This document shows positions 33,776 to 44,096 of a DNA stretch of 64,000 nucleotides, piece by piece. The translations under genes and the position numbers were made by a program. The DNA comes from Sphingobacterium bambusae (lineage in GTDB: Bacteria > Bacteroidota > Bacteroidia > Sphingobacteriales > Sphingobacteriaceae), in contig NZ_CP138332.1 of the NCBI RefSeq assembly GCF_033955345.1, positions 1,550,001 to 1,614,000 on the forward strand, written 5' to 3'. The first letter of the stretch is position 1. The number at the start of each line of letters is the position of its first letter. Under the pieces are notes generated by a model. That model saw nothing but the letters and a program-made list of their open reading frames with translations. It had not been told where the DNA came from and did no database searches.

Positions 33776-35129
33776 GTTGTAACAATTCCTTTAAAGGCTT
33801 CACAAGTCTATCAATGTCGCCGGCACCAACCGTCACGACCAAGTCGGGTTTTTCCTCCTTCACGATATCCAATACCATTGCAGGGGTTACCAAGCGCTTA
33901 TTCTCCAAGTCAATTTTATCCAGCAGCCATGCCGAGTTAACGCCTTCTATCGGCAACTCGCGCGCAGGATAGATATCCATCAACAGAAGCTCATCCGCCA
34001 TTCCTAACACTTCAGCAAAGCCGTCGATAAAATCTCTTGTGCGGCTGAACAAATGCGGCTGAAAGATCACGGTTAGCTTTTTCGAAGGATACAGCTTTCT
34101 CATGGATTCCAAAAAGGCGCGCAACTCTTCCGGATGGTGTGCATAGTCATCGATGTATGTAGCGGTCGCTGTACGCACGATGTATTCAAAGCGGCGTTTT
34201 GCGCCGCGAAAAGAAGTTAGAGCCTGGCGAATAGCTGCCTCATCGATCTGCAATGCTAACGCTACGGTGATGGCTGCAACAGCATTTTCCACATTATGAA
34301 GACCGGGGATCCCTAGATGTAAATCCGCCAATGAAACATCATCCTTTCCGATATAATCGAAATAAAATTCACCAGATACTACGCGAATATTTTTAGCGTA
34401 AGCGTCGCACACCTCCTCTTTGGCATAGCTCAACGTCCCAGTGAATGGAAGACCTTTTTTTACGATCGACAAACCATCATCCACCACCCTCTCCAAAAAC
34501 AAATTGAAAGAATCAATCAAATGTTGCTCATCACCATAAATATCCAAATGGTCAGCATCCGCCGAGGTTACGACCGCGATATTGGGGTGCAGGGTGAGGA
34601 ACGAGCGATCATACTCATCCGCCTCAACCACTACGACATTATTCGCGCCGTACAATACATTGCTGTTATAATTCGAACTGATTCCACCGAGGAAAGCCGA
34701 GCAGTCATAGCCTGAATCTTTTAAAATGTGCGCAATCATTGTAGAAGTCGTTGTCTTACCATGTGTTCCTGCAACAGCAATCGTAAACCGACTCGCACTG
34801 ATAATACCTAAAACCTCGGATCGCTTATACAGTGTAAATCCTCTATCTAGGAAAAAGTTTTTCAATCCCAGATCTTTTGGCACCGCAGGCGTAAAAATCA
34901 ACAATGTTTCTGGAGACAGCACTTGGTAAGCATCGGGAATTAAAGACACATCGTCTTGATAGATCACCTCTATCCCCTCTTGCGCCAACGCTTGGGTCAA
35001 GTCCGTTTCCGTCTTGTCATAACCTTTCACCTCACAGCCCAAATGATGAAAGTAACGAGCTAAACCGCTCATACCAATTCCTCCGATTCCGAGGAGATAA
35101 ACACGTTTTATATGATCGAGATTCATCAT
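33768..35129 (-). CDS. murC: UDP-N-acetylmuramate--L-alanine ligase
   Basis: A 453-residue Mur ligase that adds L-Ala to UDP-MurNAc. It has KRVYLLGIGGIGMSGLARYF (UDP-sugar domain), the ATP loop VAGTHGKTTTSTMIAHIL, EADEYDRSFL and the C-terminal YIDDYAHHPEELRAFLESMR. These distinguish MurC from the other ligases in the cluster. Its ATG follows the murG stop directly; two ATG codons stand in tandem and either could be used. It overlaps ftsQ by 8 bases. Confidence 0.97.
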   Translation of the reverse strand: MMNLDHIKRVYLLGIGGIGMSGLARYFHHLGCEVKGYDKTETDLTQALAQEGIEVIYQDDVSLIPDAYQVLSPETLLIFTPAVPKDLGLKNFFLDRGFTLYKRSEVLGIISASRFTIAVAGTHGKTTTSTMIAHILKDSGYDCSAFLGGISSNYNSNVLYGANNVVVVEADEYDRSFLTLHPNIAVVTSADADHLDIYGDEQHLIDSFNLFLERVVDDGLSIVKKGLPFTGTLSYAKEEVCDAYAKNIRVVSGEFYFDYIGKDDVSLADLHLGIPGLHNVENAVAAITVALALQIDEAAIRQALTSFRGAKRRFEYIVRTATATYIDDYAHHPEELRAFLESMRKLYPSKKLTVIFQPHLFSRTRDFIDGFAEVLGMADELLLMDIYPARELPIEGVNSAWLLDKIDLENKRLVTPAMVLDIVKEEKPDLVVTVGAGDIDRLVKPLKELLQHA

Positions 35130-36227
35130 TTATCTAATTAATTTTAACACTTCTTTTGCTATTGTTTCATCAGCATCCAACATAGCTAGCTTGCTAATTT
35201 GCTCGCTTAGCTCAAAACACTTTGCCTCGTCGTTCGCCAAAGAAATAATGGTATCGACCAAATTTGTTCGCGCGCTGATGTCAGACACCAGTATAGCCGC
35301 ATCTTTACTGACCAAGGCCTTTGCATTCTTTGTTTGATGATCCTCCGCAACGTTGGGCGAAGGCACCAAAATAACCGGCTTACCTACAGCACACAACTCA
35401 GATATCGTCCCCGCTCCAGCGCGCGAAACGACAAAATCCGCAGCAGCGTAGGCATAATCCATACGTTGTAGGAATGGAAGCAACACCACATTAGCAGGCA
35501 ATCTATCGACTAACGTATTTTTCAGCGCCTCATAGTAATAGCTCCCACATTGCCAAATAACTTGAATGTCCTGCTCAACGAAACTATCTAAACCTGCAAG
35601 CACACAATCATTTAGTGTCTTGGCACCTAAACTGCCTCCGGTGACTAATAACGTCTTTTTCCCTTCTTGCAAGCCAAAGGACGCCAAACCCTCCCGTTCC
35701 CGACCTTCAATTTGCACGGAGGATCGACGAATGGGATTTCCTGTTAGCAAGATCTTCTGCGCTGGAAAAAACTTATCCATTCCCTCGTAAGCCACACAAA
35801 TCTTGCTCGCTTTTCTTCCCAGCCGCTTATTTGTAACGCCCGCGTACGAGTTTTGCTCTTGAATCAGCGTAGGCAGACCTAAAGCATTTGCCATCATCAA
35901 CAAAGGCCCCGAAGCGTAACCGCCAACACCAACTGCAACATCAGCCTTGAAAGACTTGATCAAGCGTCTCGCTTTAAGCAGGCTATCCAGCATCTTAAAC
36001 GGCAACCCCAGATTTTTCACTAAGGACTTACGGTCGATACCTTGAATATCCAAGCCCACAATCTCATAACCAGCAGCAGGGACGCGCTCCATCTCCATGC
36101 GACCGTTTGCACCGACGAACAAGATCTCGACATCGGGTTGCAACCGTTTTAAGGCATTGGCAATCGCTATCGCCGGAAAGATATGTCCTCCAGTTCCACC
36201 ACCGCTTATGATTACTTTGTGTGCCAT
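35130..36227 (-). CDS. murG: Undecaprenyldiphospho-muramoylpentapeptide beta-N-acetylglucosaminyltransferase
   Basis: A 365-residue GT-B enzyme that adds GlcNAc to lipid I, making lipid II on the inner face of the membrane. Motifs are VIISGGGTGGHIFPAIAIAN, GVGGYASGPLL, IQEQNSYAGVTNKRLG, LVTGGSLGAKTLND and SRAGAGTISELCAVGKPVIL. The stop touches the murC start. It begins 7 bases after ftsW, so flippase-type and transferase genes are adjacent. Confidence 0.97.
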   Translation of the reverse strand: MAHKVIISGGGTGGHIFPAIAIANALKRLQPDVEILFVGANGRMEMERVPAAGYEIVGLDIQGIDRKSLVKNLGLPFKMLDSLLKARRLIKSFKADVAVGVGGYASGPLLMMANALGLPTLIQEQNSYAGVTNKRLGRKASKICVAYEGMDKFFPAQKILLTGNPIRRSSVQIEGREREGLASFGLQEGKKTLLVTGGSLGAKTLNDCVLAGLDSFVEQDIQVIWQCGSYYYEALKNTLVDRLPANVVLLPFLQRMDYAYAAADFVVSRAGAGTISELCAVGKPVILVPSPNVAEDHQTKNAKALVSKDAAILVSDISARTNLVDTIISLANDEAKCFELSEQISKLAMLDADETIAKEVLKLIR

Positions 36228-36234
36228 AATGCTA

Positions 36235-37431
36235 TTAAATTGTTCCTACAACCACTTTCTTCGGCTTCGGAACTTCATATAACTCTTCTTTATCCTTTAA
36301 CTCTTCTATATTCCGGCTCACGCTGAGGATAATCCCAAGAGCAACGCTCGTGAACAAAATAGACGTACCTCCCATACTCACCAGTGGCAAAGGCACCCCC
36401 GTCACAGGACCTAAACCAACCGCAACAGCCATGTTTGCCAACGCTTGGATCGTCAAACTAAAACCTAAACCCGCCGCCAAGAAAGCACCGAATGCCCGTG
36501 GACTCAACGTCACGATACGTATACAGCGATACATCAATGCCATATATAGCAGCAGCAATATTGCGCCACCAAGGGTACCGTATTCTTCGATGATGATGGC
36601 AAAAATAAAATCAGAGTAAGGGTGTGGCAATAAATTACGTCCAACACTGTTGCCTGCACCTTTGCCAAAAAATTCGCCAGACGCAATTGTCATCTTTGCT
36701 AAATTCGCCTGGTAATTTTTATCCTCTTGAAACGACACGGTTCCCGTCGTTGCCTCCTCTGTCTTGAAAAATCCTTCAATACGACTAAAGTAGGTAGCAC
36801 GCCGAGGACCGACCGAAATAACGATAAGACCCAGTAAACCAACGCCTAACGAAACGATAGCGATCTGCTTAAAAGAAATCCGTCCGATCAGCAACAATAG
36901 AATACTCGTTCCAAAAAGCATCAATGCTGTCGACAAGTTAGCCCAAGCGATCAACACAAATACCGCACAAACTGCCCCCATTATTGGCGCAAATGACTTC
37001 TTTACGTCTTTAATATCCTCCTGTTTACGCGATAACATCCGCGCCAAAAACGTGATAAGCGCAAGCTTGGCCAAATCCGAAGTTTGAAATGTCTGGTTGA
37101 TAACCGGGATCGTAACCCAACGGCTAGCATCGTTCACTTTATTTCCGCCTATCAACGTAAACAGCAGTAGCGGAATGGTGATAATCATTAGCAACTTCGA
37201 GATGCCAGCATAGTAGCGATAATCCAGTTTATGGGACAAGTACATCAGGCCTATACCAATGGCGATGATCGAGAAATGCTTAAAAAGATAGAGCTCAGTA
37301 CCTTTACCTTCCTTGTAAGCGAGCGTCCCTACAGAGCTATAAACAGCCAATAGCGACCAACCGGACAATACGATCACAATGATCCATATCCATTTATCTC
37401 CTTTTAATTTACTAAAAATCTGATCCATCAC
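36235..37431 (-). CDS. ftsW: Peptidoglycan polymerase FtsW (SEDS family)
   Basis: A 398-residue membrane protein with about ten helices. SEDS features include ASRWVTIPVINQTFQTSDLA with the conserved Trp and a Leu-Ala-Lys segment, GKGAGNSVGRNLLPHPYSDF, then IFAIIIEEYG and LVSMGGTSILFTSVALGIIL. In the division cluster, next to ftsI's pathway genes, FtsW is the natural call rather than RodA. It polymerises septal glycan together with the PBP encoded at 41540-43660. A tail rich in Lys and Glu ends the protein. Confidence 0.94.
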   Translation of the reverse strand: MMDQIFSKLKGDKWIWIIVIVLSGWSLLAVYSSVGTLAYKEGKGTELYLFKHFSIIAIGIGLMYLSHKLDYRYYAGISKLLMIITIPLLLFTLIGGNKVNDASRWVTIPVINQTFQTSDLAKLALITFLARMLSRKQEDIKDVKKSFAPIMGAVCAVFVLIAWANLSTALMLFGTSILLLLIGRISFKQIAIVSLGVGLLGLIVISVGPRRATYFSRIEGFFKTEEATTGTVSFQEDKNYQANLAKMTIASGEFFGKGAGNSVGRNLLPHPYSDFIFAIIIEEYGTLGGAILLLLYMALMYRCIRIVTLSPRAFGAFLAAGLGFSLTIQALANMAVAVGLGPVTGVPLPLVSMGGTSILFTSVALGIILSVSRNIEELKDKEELYEVPKPKKVVVGTI

Positions 37432-37450
37432 CGTATGCGTTTATTAAGCC

Positions 37451-38824
37451 TTACAATGCCATTACTGCTTCTTTAAATTTATCGCCTCTTTCTTCGTAGT
37501 TCTTGAACCAGTCAAAGCTTGCACAAGCCGGTGATAACAACACCGTATCGCCTTTTTTCGATAGGTGCGACGCCATCTCTACTGCTTCTTGCATCGAAGA
37601 GCTGTTCACAATAACATCCGTATCATCTTCAAAGGATTCATGAATGCGCACGGTATCTTTTCCAATGCACACAATCGCTTTTACCTTCGCTTTCACCAAG
37701 TCACGAAGCATCTCATAATCGTTCCCTTTATCCACACCTCCCATAATAAGGATAATGTCGGGAGAGAAGCTTTCCAGTGCATACCAAACCGAATTGACAT
37801 TTGTCGCTTTCGAATCGTTGATATAGTTCACCCCTCCGATACAGGCCACATGCTCTAAGCGATGTTCAATATTGACATATGAACTCATACTTTCCTTCAT
37901 CGTCTGGTTGCGCAACTCCATAGCTTTGGCAACCAAGCCCGACGCCATGTTATTGTAGACGTTATGTTTTCCCTGTAATGATAGTTCTTCAATATTCATC
38001 GCAAAAATTTCTTTGTTAGGTATGTTAATTACAATATTTTTATGTTCGTCCAAATAAGCACCTCGCTCTAGCACTTCCCTTTGCGTAAAAGGAAGGTGTA
38101 GTGCTTTCGTTTCATACAACGGCAGTGCTTTCGCCGTCTCTTCATCATCCAAGCAATAGATAAAATAATCTGCTTCCGTTTGATTGCGCACCATCCTAAA
38201 TTTGGAGGCCACGTAATTCTCCAATCGATAATCGTAGCGATCCAAATGATCGGGCGTAATGTTCAGGATGACGGCAACATCAGCCCTAAATTGATACATA
38301 TCGTCCAACATAAAGCTGGATATCTCTAGGACATATATGTCATAGTCTTCTCGAGCTACTTGAAGAGCAAAGCTTTTACCTATATTACCTGCCAATCCCA
38401 CGTTCACGCCTGCCTTCTGCAACATGTAGTATGTCAGCATGGTCGTCGTCGATTTGCCGTTCGATCCCGTGATACAATACAGCTTAGCATCCGTATACTG
38501 AGCAGCAAACTCAATCTCTGAGATCACAGGCACATTAGATGCCTTCAGAGCTTTCACCAAAGGTGCTTTCTCCGGTATTCCTGGACTCTTCACCACGAGC
38601 TCCGCCTGCAAAATACGTTCTTCACTATGCTGCAGCTCCTCGAAAGCGATCCCTTCAGCCAACAATGTTGCCTTGTAGTGCTCTGCTATCGGTCCCTTGT
38701 CCGACACGAACACATCGAAGCCTTTATCTTTAGCCAATACAGCTGCGCCGACACCGCTTTCGCCCGCGCCCAACACCACTAAAAATCCCGATTGCGGATA
38801 ATATGTCGTTGCTATATTGGGCAT
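37451..38824 (-). CDS. murD: UDP-N-acetylmuramoylalanine--D-glutamate ligase
   Basis: A 457-residue Mur ligase adding D-Glu. The N-terminal Rossmann part has LVVLGAGESGVGAAVLAKDK, the ATP loop is CITGSNGKSTTTMLTYYMLQ, and the C-terminal domain has YINDSKATNVNSVWYALESF and ILIMGGVDKGNDY, typical of MurD. LSPACASFDWFKNYEERGDK near the end is a strong MurD mark. It starts one base after mraY ends (stop at 38826) and lies 19 bases before ftsW. Confidence 0.97.
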   Translation of the reverse strand: MPNIATTYYPQSGFLVVLGAGESGVGAAVLAKDKGFDVFVSDKGPIAEHYKATLLAEGIAFEELQHSEERILQAELVVKSPGIPEKAPLVKALKASNVPVISEIEFAAQYTDAKLYCITGSNGKSTTTMLTYYMLQKAGVNVGLAGNIGKSFALQVAREDYDIYVLEISSFMLDDMYQFRADVAVILNITPDHLDRYDYRLENYVASKFRMVRNQTEADYFIYCLDDEETAKALPLYETKALHLPFTQREVLERGAYLDEHKNIVINIPNKEIFAMNIEELSLQGKHNVYNNMASGLVAKAMELRNQTMKESMSSYVNIEHRLEHVACIGGVNYINDSKATNVNSVWYALESFSPDIILIMGGVDKGNDYEMLRDLVKAKVKAIVCIGKDTVRIHESFEDDTDVIVNSSSMQEAVEMASHLSKKGDTVLLSPACASFDWFKNYEERGDKFKEAVMAL

Positions 38825-38825
38825 G

Positions 38826-40070
38826 TTACCTAGTTTTTAATGTGACAATTGTTACAATGGCCAAGATGATGGATACGATAAAGAAGCGCATAACAATCTT
38901 GGATTCATGATATCCTTTTTTCTGATAATGGTGGTGTAATGGAGACATTAGAAAAATACGCCTCCCTTCCCCATATTTCTTTTTTGTGTATTTGAAGTAG
39001 GAAACCTGCAGAATGACGGACACGTTCTCTAAAAGAAACACACCGCACAACACCGGTATCAGCAATTCCTTACGAATCAAAATAGCAAAAGCCGCTATGA
39101 TACCACCAATTGCCAAACTTCCCGTATCTCCCATGAAAACTTGTGCTGGAAAGGCGTTGTACCACAAAAAACCAGTACAAGCTCCAACAAATGCTCCCGC
39201 AAAAATCACCAGTTCGCCAGAGTTCGGGATATACATGATATTGAGGTAGTCCGAGAAAATAACGTTACCCGACACATAGGCCAAAATAGCCAAGGTAATA
39301 CCAATGATTGCAGAAGTACCAGTAGCCAATCCATCAATTCCATCGGTGATATTCGCACCATTTGAAACCGCGGTAACGATAAAAACAACTACCACGAGAA
39401 AAACAATAAACGTGACCAAACTACCTTTTAGACCAAACATGCTCAAAACCTTTGCATAGTCGAATTCATTGTTTTTATAAAAGGGGATATTCGTCTTCGT
39501 CGATTTCACATTCTCGGCATAATAACGCTCGCCCGTTTGCGTATCGGTCATGATTTGTACCGCACGTGTTGAGGTAGGATTTGTGACTTCTTGACGCGAC
39601 ACAATCTCGGGATGAAAATACATCGTAATTGCGATCAACGTCCCCAACCCAACCTGACCAATAACCTTGAAACGCCCTGCAAGACCCTCTTTGTTTTTCT
39701 TGAAGACCTTGATATAATCATCTAAAAATCCAATTGCACCCATCCAGACCGTCGTCACGATCATGATGATCACATAAATATTATCCAATTTAGCGAATAG
39801 CAATGTAGGAATAAGGATCCCCGCAATGATGATCAAACCACCCATGGTAGGTGTTCCGGCCTTTTGTTTCTCGCCTTCCAGCCCGAGGTCGCGAACAGTC
39901 TCTCCGACTTGCCTGTTATGCAAGGCGCGAATAAGCCGACCGCCATATACCGTGGTAATAATCAACGAAACAATAACAGCCATAGCCGTACGGAACGAGA
40001 TGTACTGAAACAACCCTGCACCGGGAATATGCACATGTTCTTGTAGCCAGCTAAATAAATAATATAACAT
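38826..40070 (-). CDS. mraY: Phospho-N-acetylmuramoyl-pentapeptide-transferase
   Basis: A 414-residue membrane enzyme that moves phospho-MurNAc-pentapeptide to undecaprenyl phosphate, giving lipid I. Motifs are [52 protein letters not shown] with catalytic Asp residues, [12 protein letters not shown] and [10 protein letters not shown]. It is about 50 residues longer than the E. coli enzyme because of a hydrophilic insertion (about residues 158-200, containing [17 protein letters not shown]) after a membrane helix, a usual trait of this phylum. Confidence 0.97.
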   Translation of the reverse strand: MLYYLFSWLQEHVHIPGAGLFQYISFRTAMAVIVSLIITTVYGGRLIRALHNRQVGETVRDLGLEGEKQKAGTPTMGGLIIIAGILIPTLLFAKLDNIYVIIMIVTTVWMGAIGFLDDYIKVFKKNKEGLAGRFKVIGQVGLGTLIAITMYFHPEIVSRQEVTNPTSTRAVQIMTDTQTGERYYAENVKSTKTNIPFYKNNEFDYAKVLSMFGLKGSLVTFIVFLVVVVFIVTAVSNGANITDGIDGLATGTSAIIGITLAILAYVSGNVIFSDYLNIMYIPNSGELVIFAGAFVGACTGFLWYNAFPAQVFMGDTGSLAIGGIIAAFAILIRKELLIPVLCGVFLLENVSVILQVSYFKYTKKKYGEGRRIFLMSPLHHHYQKKGYHESKIVMRFFIVSIILAIVTIVTLKTR

Positions 40071-40079
40071 TCTTCTTTA

Positions 40080-41534
40080 TTATTGTTCGTTAAACGTTTG
40101 TTCTAATATCTCCCTATCATCAAAATGATGACGCTGTCCATTTACCTCTTGGTATTTTTCATGGCCTTTTCCTGCTACCAAAATAATGTCGCCAGGCTGC
40201 GCCAAATGACAGGCCGCTCGTATAGCTTCTTGACGTTCAGCAATCGTGAAGACATTCTTCCGATCTTTTGCCGTTATTCCTGCTTCCATATCCCGAATTA
40301 TAGCCGCGGGATCTTCCGTTCTCGGGTTGTCCGACGTAAGGATCACACGATCGCTCAAGCGCACCGCCACAGCGGCCATTTCTGGGCGCTTCGTTTTATC
40401 CCGATCGCCACCACAGCCCAAAACCGTAATAATTTGCTGGTTGCCTGCACGTAAGTCGCGGATTGTAGACAGCACATTTTCCACCGCATCCGGCGTATGC
40501 GCATAATCCACGATACCAGCTACACCATTTGCCGAACGCACCACCTCAAAACGCCCCTCTGCACCACTGATCTCACTCATCGCAGTCAGCACTTTCATGG
40601 TCTCCTGCTCTAACAAAATAGCAGCACCATACACCGCCAACAGATTATATGCATTGAAACCACCCACGAGTTTCACCCAAAGCTCATGCCCGTCGATATT
40701 CAATAGCATGCCATCAAAGTGGCTTTCCACAATACGAGCTTTGAAATCGGTCATATTTTTTAAACCGTAGCTCTTCTTGTGCGCGAAGGTATTTTGCAAC
40801 ATGACCGAACCATTTTTATCATCAATGTTAGTCAGTGCAAAAGCGTAGCGATCGAGGTCATCAAAAAATTTCTTCTTCGCTTTAATATAGTGATCAAAAG
40901 TTCCGTGAAAATCCAAATGATCATGGGTGATATTCGTAAAAATACCTCCAGCGAAACGCAAGCCGGCGATGCGTTGTTGCACAACAGCGTGCGAGCTCAC
41001 TTCCATAAAGCAATAGTCACAGCCGTCATCCACCATATCTCTTAACAAAGCGTTCAAGGCTAATGGATCCGGTGTGGTATGCGTTGCGGGAATGATCCGC
41101 TCACCTATTTTATTTTGTACCGTAGAAATCAGTCCTACGTGGTATCCCAAGTTCTCAAAGAGATTAAAGAGTAAAGTAGCCACCGTAGTCTTACCATTGG
41201 TCCCGGTTACGCCGACAAGCTTCAACTCCTTCGAAGGATCTCCATAAAAATTAGTCGCCAATAAACCCAGCACGTAGGAAGTGTCGTCTACTAACACATA
41301 GGTAACATCCTCTTGCAATGCTTCAGGCAATTCTTCCAATACTAGGACGCTTGCACCAAGCTCCAGTGCCGTATCGATATACAAATGTCCGTCGGTATGC
41401 ACGCCACGAACCGCCACAAACATGCTGCTTGCAACAACCTTCCGCGAGTCGAAACATATCGACTGTACATCCAACTCGAGCGATCCTTCGAGCTGCTGTA
41501 CTGGAATAGCGTGTAATAATTCTTTCAGCTTCAT
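40080..41534 (-). CDS. murE: UDP-MurNAc-tripeptide synthetase MurE (meso-diaminopimelate type)
   Basis: A 484-residue Mur ligase. GVTGTNGKTTVATLLFNLFE is the ATP loop; VDYAHTPDAVENVLSTIRDL and VLGCGGDRDKTKRPEMAAVA are MurE marks. The substrate loop reads SDNPRTEDP; DNPR selects meso-diaminopimelate, so the cell wall is of DAP type. I chose the ATG at 41534 (MKLKELLHAI), six bases after the ftsI stop; a TTG three codons earlier overlaps that stop. murF is absent from the window. Confidence 0.97.
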   Translation of the reverse strand: MKLKELLHAIPVQQLEGSLELDVQSICFDSRKVVASSMFVAVRGVHTDGHLYIDTALELGASVLVLEELPEALQEDVTYVLVDDTSYVLGLLATNFYGDPSKELKLVGVTGTNGKTTVATLLFNLFENLGYHVGLISTVQNKIGERIIPATHTTPDPLALNALLRDMVDDGCDYCFMEVSSHAVVQQRIAGLRFAGGIFTNITHDHLDFHGTFDHYIKAKKKFFDDLDRYAFALTNIDDKNGSVMLQNTFAHKKSYGLKNMTDFKARIVESHFDGMLLNIDGHELWVKLVGGFNAYNLLAVYGAAILLEQETMKVLTAMSEISGAEGRFEVVRSANGVAGIVDYAHTPDAVENVLSTIRDLRAGNQQIITVLGCGGDRDKTKRPEMAAVAVRLSDRVILTSDNPRTEDPAAIIRDMEAGITAKDRKNVFTIAERQEAIRAACHLAQPGDIILVAGKGHEKYQEVNGQRHHFDDREILEQTFNEQ

Positions 41535-41539
41535 ATTTA

Positions 41540-43660
41540 TCAATTCAGTGCCAATACAATTGGCGTACCTGCTTTCAATTTCACTCCAGCAACCAAGGAT
41601 TGCGTTACTACTCTACCCCTTCCCGACACCTTGGTTTTAAATCCTGCATTCTCCATCGTAAAAACGGCATCCGAAAGCCCCATACCCAACACATTAGGAA
41701 CGATTCCCTCTTTAATTTGCACCTCAACAAAAGGAACACCTTTTGCGGAAGAATCCGTAGGCTGTGCCAGCGCCGTCCAAGCTGTGGGATGAAAGCCCAA
41801 GGCCTCATAAACCGCATTAGAAGCTTCCTTCGAGCCTCCCAGTGTCAATGGCGTTTTTGCGCCGGCCACATTAACTTTTCGCGCAGCGAAGGTACCATGC
41901 AAGGAAAGATCATTTGCATATACCATATCCGCCAATTCTTTGAAGACAGGCCCCGCTATCGCCCCTCCATAATAACCTTTCCGCGGATTACGGATAACGA
42001 CGATCATCGAGTACTTCGGGTTTTCTGCAGGAAAATAACCTGCGAAAGATGACTGGTATCGCCTTGCTCCATATCCTCTTGCCCCATCATTCATCTGTGC
42101 CGTTCCGGTCTTACCAGCCGAACTGTATAAAGGCGAGCTCAATTTTTTGCCGGTGCCTTCCGTCATCACCCCTTCCAACATGCCCTGCACCTTATCTATA
42201 GCCGTTTTTGATGCAATCTGCTTACTAATCACACGAGCTTGAAAACGTTCTACTGTGTTTCCTAAATGACGAATCTCCTTCACAAAAAGAGGAGCAACCA
42301 TTTTACCGTCGTTTGCCACGGCGTTATAAAAAGCCAACATTTGCAACGGCGTTAGCCGTAGCTCATAGCCATAAGCCATTTGCACAAGCGACAATTTGCT
42401 CCAAGTACGACTGTCAGGCGTCTTCACCCAAGGTTTCACTTCCCCAGGGATCTGTAATCCTAAAGGCTGTCCCAAGCCAAAGTGATGCAATTTCGCTGTA
42501 TATTTTCCGGGGTTTTCTCCGTAGTGTGCATGCACCAATTTTGCTACCCCCACATTCGATGACTCTTCAAAGGCCTCCTTCACACTCAACACCGATTTCT
42601 TTGGTGCGTGCGAATCCTTGATCGTGTGCGACGGAACTTTATATGTTCCATTTCCAATATCCACTCTTGTCGAGGTATCCACCAGCCCATCGTCCAACAA
42701 AGCCAAATAGCTAGCTAACTTAAAAGTTGACCCTGGATCGGCTCCCTGTGCGATGGCATAATTATATTTTTCGCGAAACACGCCCTCGCCATCTCTGGTA
42801 AAGTTGGCAATAGCGCGGACTTCACCTGTCTTCACCTCCATCAAAATCACACAACCATTATCCGCATCACTGGCAATAAGCTGTTTTTCCAAAGCTCGCT
42901 GTGCCATATCCTGCATATTGACATCCAGCGTAGAAATAATATCAGAACCATCAACCGGCGCGACTTCCACCTCACGGCTCACTGGTACCCAAACACCTCC
43001 TGCAATACGTTGCATCAATTGCGAACCACTTTTTCCATCGATATAGGATCCATACGCCCCTTCCAAACCAACCAACACAGTGTCGCCTTTGGTGTTTTTG
43101 TAACCAATCGTTCGCGCTGCAAGATTGGTAAATGGAAGTATCCTTTTGTTTTCCCGTACAGTAACCAAACTGGTAGAGTATCTTTTTTTCCCTTCTTTAA
43201 AAGAATGAAACAAAGGAAATCCTTTTACAACCTTTAAATCTTGATGAGAAACATTGCGTTTCAACAGCATATAGCGTGCTTTTTTTGCACGCGCATTTTT
43301 CAATTGTGCTAAATATTGTCGAGCCGATTTATCACCAAAATGCGAAGCCAATTGTCCAGCTAACGAATCGACCTTTGAATTGAACACATCACTCTCTTCA
43401 GCTGGAATAGACATGGCATCGAAACGCAACTCGTATTCAGGAACCGACGTAGCCAATAAACTACCATCGTTTGAATATATGTTACCTCGCGCAGCCTCGA
43501 TCAATCGCTCCCTGATTGTTAAACTATCCACCATAGCGCGCCACTCGCCACCATCGACATATTGCAAATGCAGCAGCTTGCCAAAAACCAACAACGCGCC
43601 AAACACCATCAGCCCGAACGCCAGGTACACCCGAATAAGTATCGATTTCCTAATATTCAT
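41540..43660 (-). CDS. ftsI: Penicillin-binding protein, FtsI/SpoVD type with one PASTA domain
   Basis: A 706-residue class B PBP: a short tail and one N-terminal helix, a dimerisation/pedestal domain, a transpeptidase domain with GSTFKLASYL (active Ser), SSNVGVAKL and AGKTGTAQM, and a C-terminal PASTA domain (about residues 640-706, VPNVLGMGLSDAVFTMENAG). It cross-links septal peptidoglycan with FtsW. The PASTA domain is typical of Bacteroidota and Gram-positive relatives and absent from E. coli FtsI. It is 22 bases downstream of the ftsL-like gene. Confidence 0.95.
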   Translation of the reverse strand: MNIRKSILIRVYLAFGLMVFGALLVFGKLLHLQYVDGGEWRAMVDSLTIRERLIEAARGNIYSNDGSLLATSVPEYELRFDAMSIPAEESDVFNSKVDSLAGQLASHFGDKSARQYLAQLKNARAKKARYMLLKRNVSHQDLKVVKGFPLFHSFKEGKKRYSTSLVTVRENKRILPFTNLAARTIGYKNTKGDTVLVGLEGAYGSYIDGKSGSQLMQRIAGGVWVPVSREVEVAPVDGSDIISTLDVNMQDMAQRALEKQLIASDADNGCVILMEVKTGEVRAIANFTRDGEGVFREKYNYAIAQGADPGSTFKLASYLALLDDGLVDTSTRVDIGNGTYKVPSHTIKDSHAPKKSVLSVKEAFEESSNVGVAKLVHAHYGENPGKYTAKLHHFGLGQPLGLQIPGEVKPWVKTPDSRTWSKLSLVQMAYGYELRLTPLQMLAFYNAVANDGKMVAPLFVKEIRHLGNTVERFQARVISKQIASKTAIDKVQGMLEGVMTEGTGKKLSSPLYSSAGKTGTAQMNDGARGYGARRYQSSFAGYFPAENPKYSMIVVIRNPRKGYYGGAIAGPVFKELADMVYANDLSLHGTFAARKVNVAGAKTPLTLGGSKEASNAVYEALGFHPTAWTALAQPTDSSAKGVPFVEVQIKEGIVPNVLGMGLSDAVFTMENAGFKTKVSGRGRVVTQSLVAGVKLKAGTPIVLALN

Positions 43661-43682
43661 ATGACTACGTGTTAACGTGTTA

Positions 43683-44090
43683 CTACTTTTCTTTAACCAC
43701 CTCTATTTTGATAGGTGGTTCCGTGCGCTCCTTTAAACCCAAGGTGTCTGCCCGTTTTGCTATTTCAGTCTGCGTCGTCAATTTCATCAACTCTGCAGAC
43801 AAGGACTTATAATCCCAACTCAACTCCTTCACGTCGCGCCCTAATCGGTCAATAGATCTCACCGTTCGTTCAGCCAAATGGCGGTTAGAGATATACAACA
43901 ATCCCAACAATGCCACAAAAGCCGCAAAAGGCAAGTTTTTAGCTACCAAATAACTGGACAGCTTCTTCGTTGAAAAAATAGACCGGAGAAAATTTTGCGT
44001 CTCTTCGACCTTCTCTTCAACTGATTCATTCATTTTTTCCTGAACTTCCTCACTTAATTCCTTGTCTTTTATCGTATTCTTCGACATCAC
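43683..44090 (-). CDS. ftsL: FtsL-like cell division protein
   Basis: A 135-residue bitopic protein in the place of ftsL between rsmH and ftsI. It has a long, very acidic cytoplasmic N-terminus (about 50 residues), one helix (about 55-71, LPFAAFVALLGLLYISN) and a periplasmic coiled coil (about 75-115, AERTVRSIDRLGRDVKELSW) ending in TEIAKRADTLGLKERTEPP, a leucine-zipper-to-hook pattern seen in FtsL. Sequence conservation of FtsL is low, so position and topology carry the call. Two tandem ATG codons are possible starts. Confidence 0.85.
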   Translation of the reverse strand: MMSKNTIKDKELSEEVQEKMNESVEEKVEETQNFLRSIFSTKKLSSYLVAKNLPFAAFVALLGLLYISNRHLAERTVRSIDRLGRDVKELSWDYKSLSAELMKLTTQTEIAKRADTLGLKERTEPPIKIEVVKEK

Positions 44091-44096
44091 AAAAAA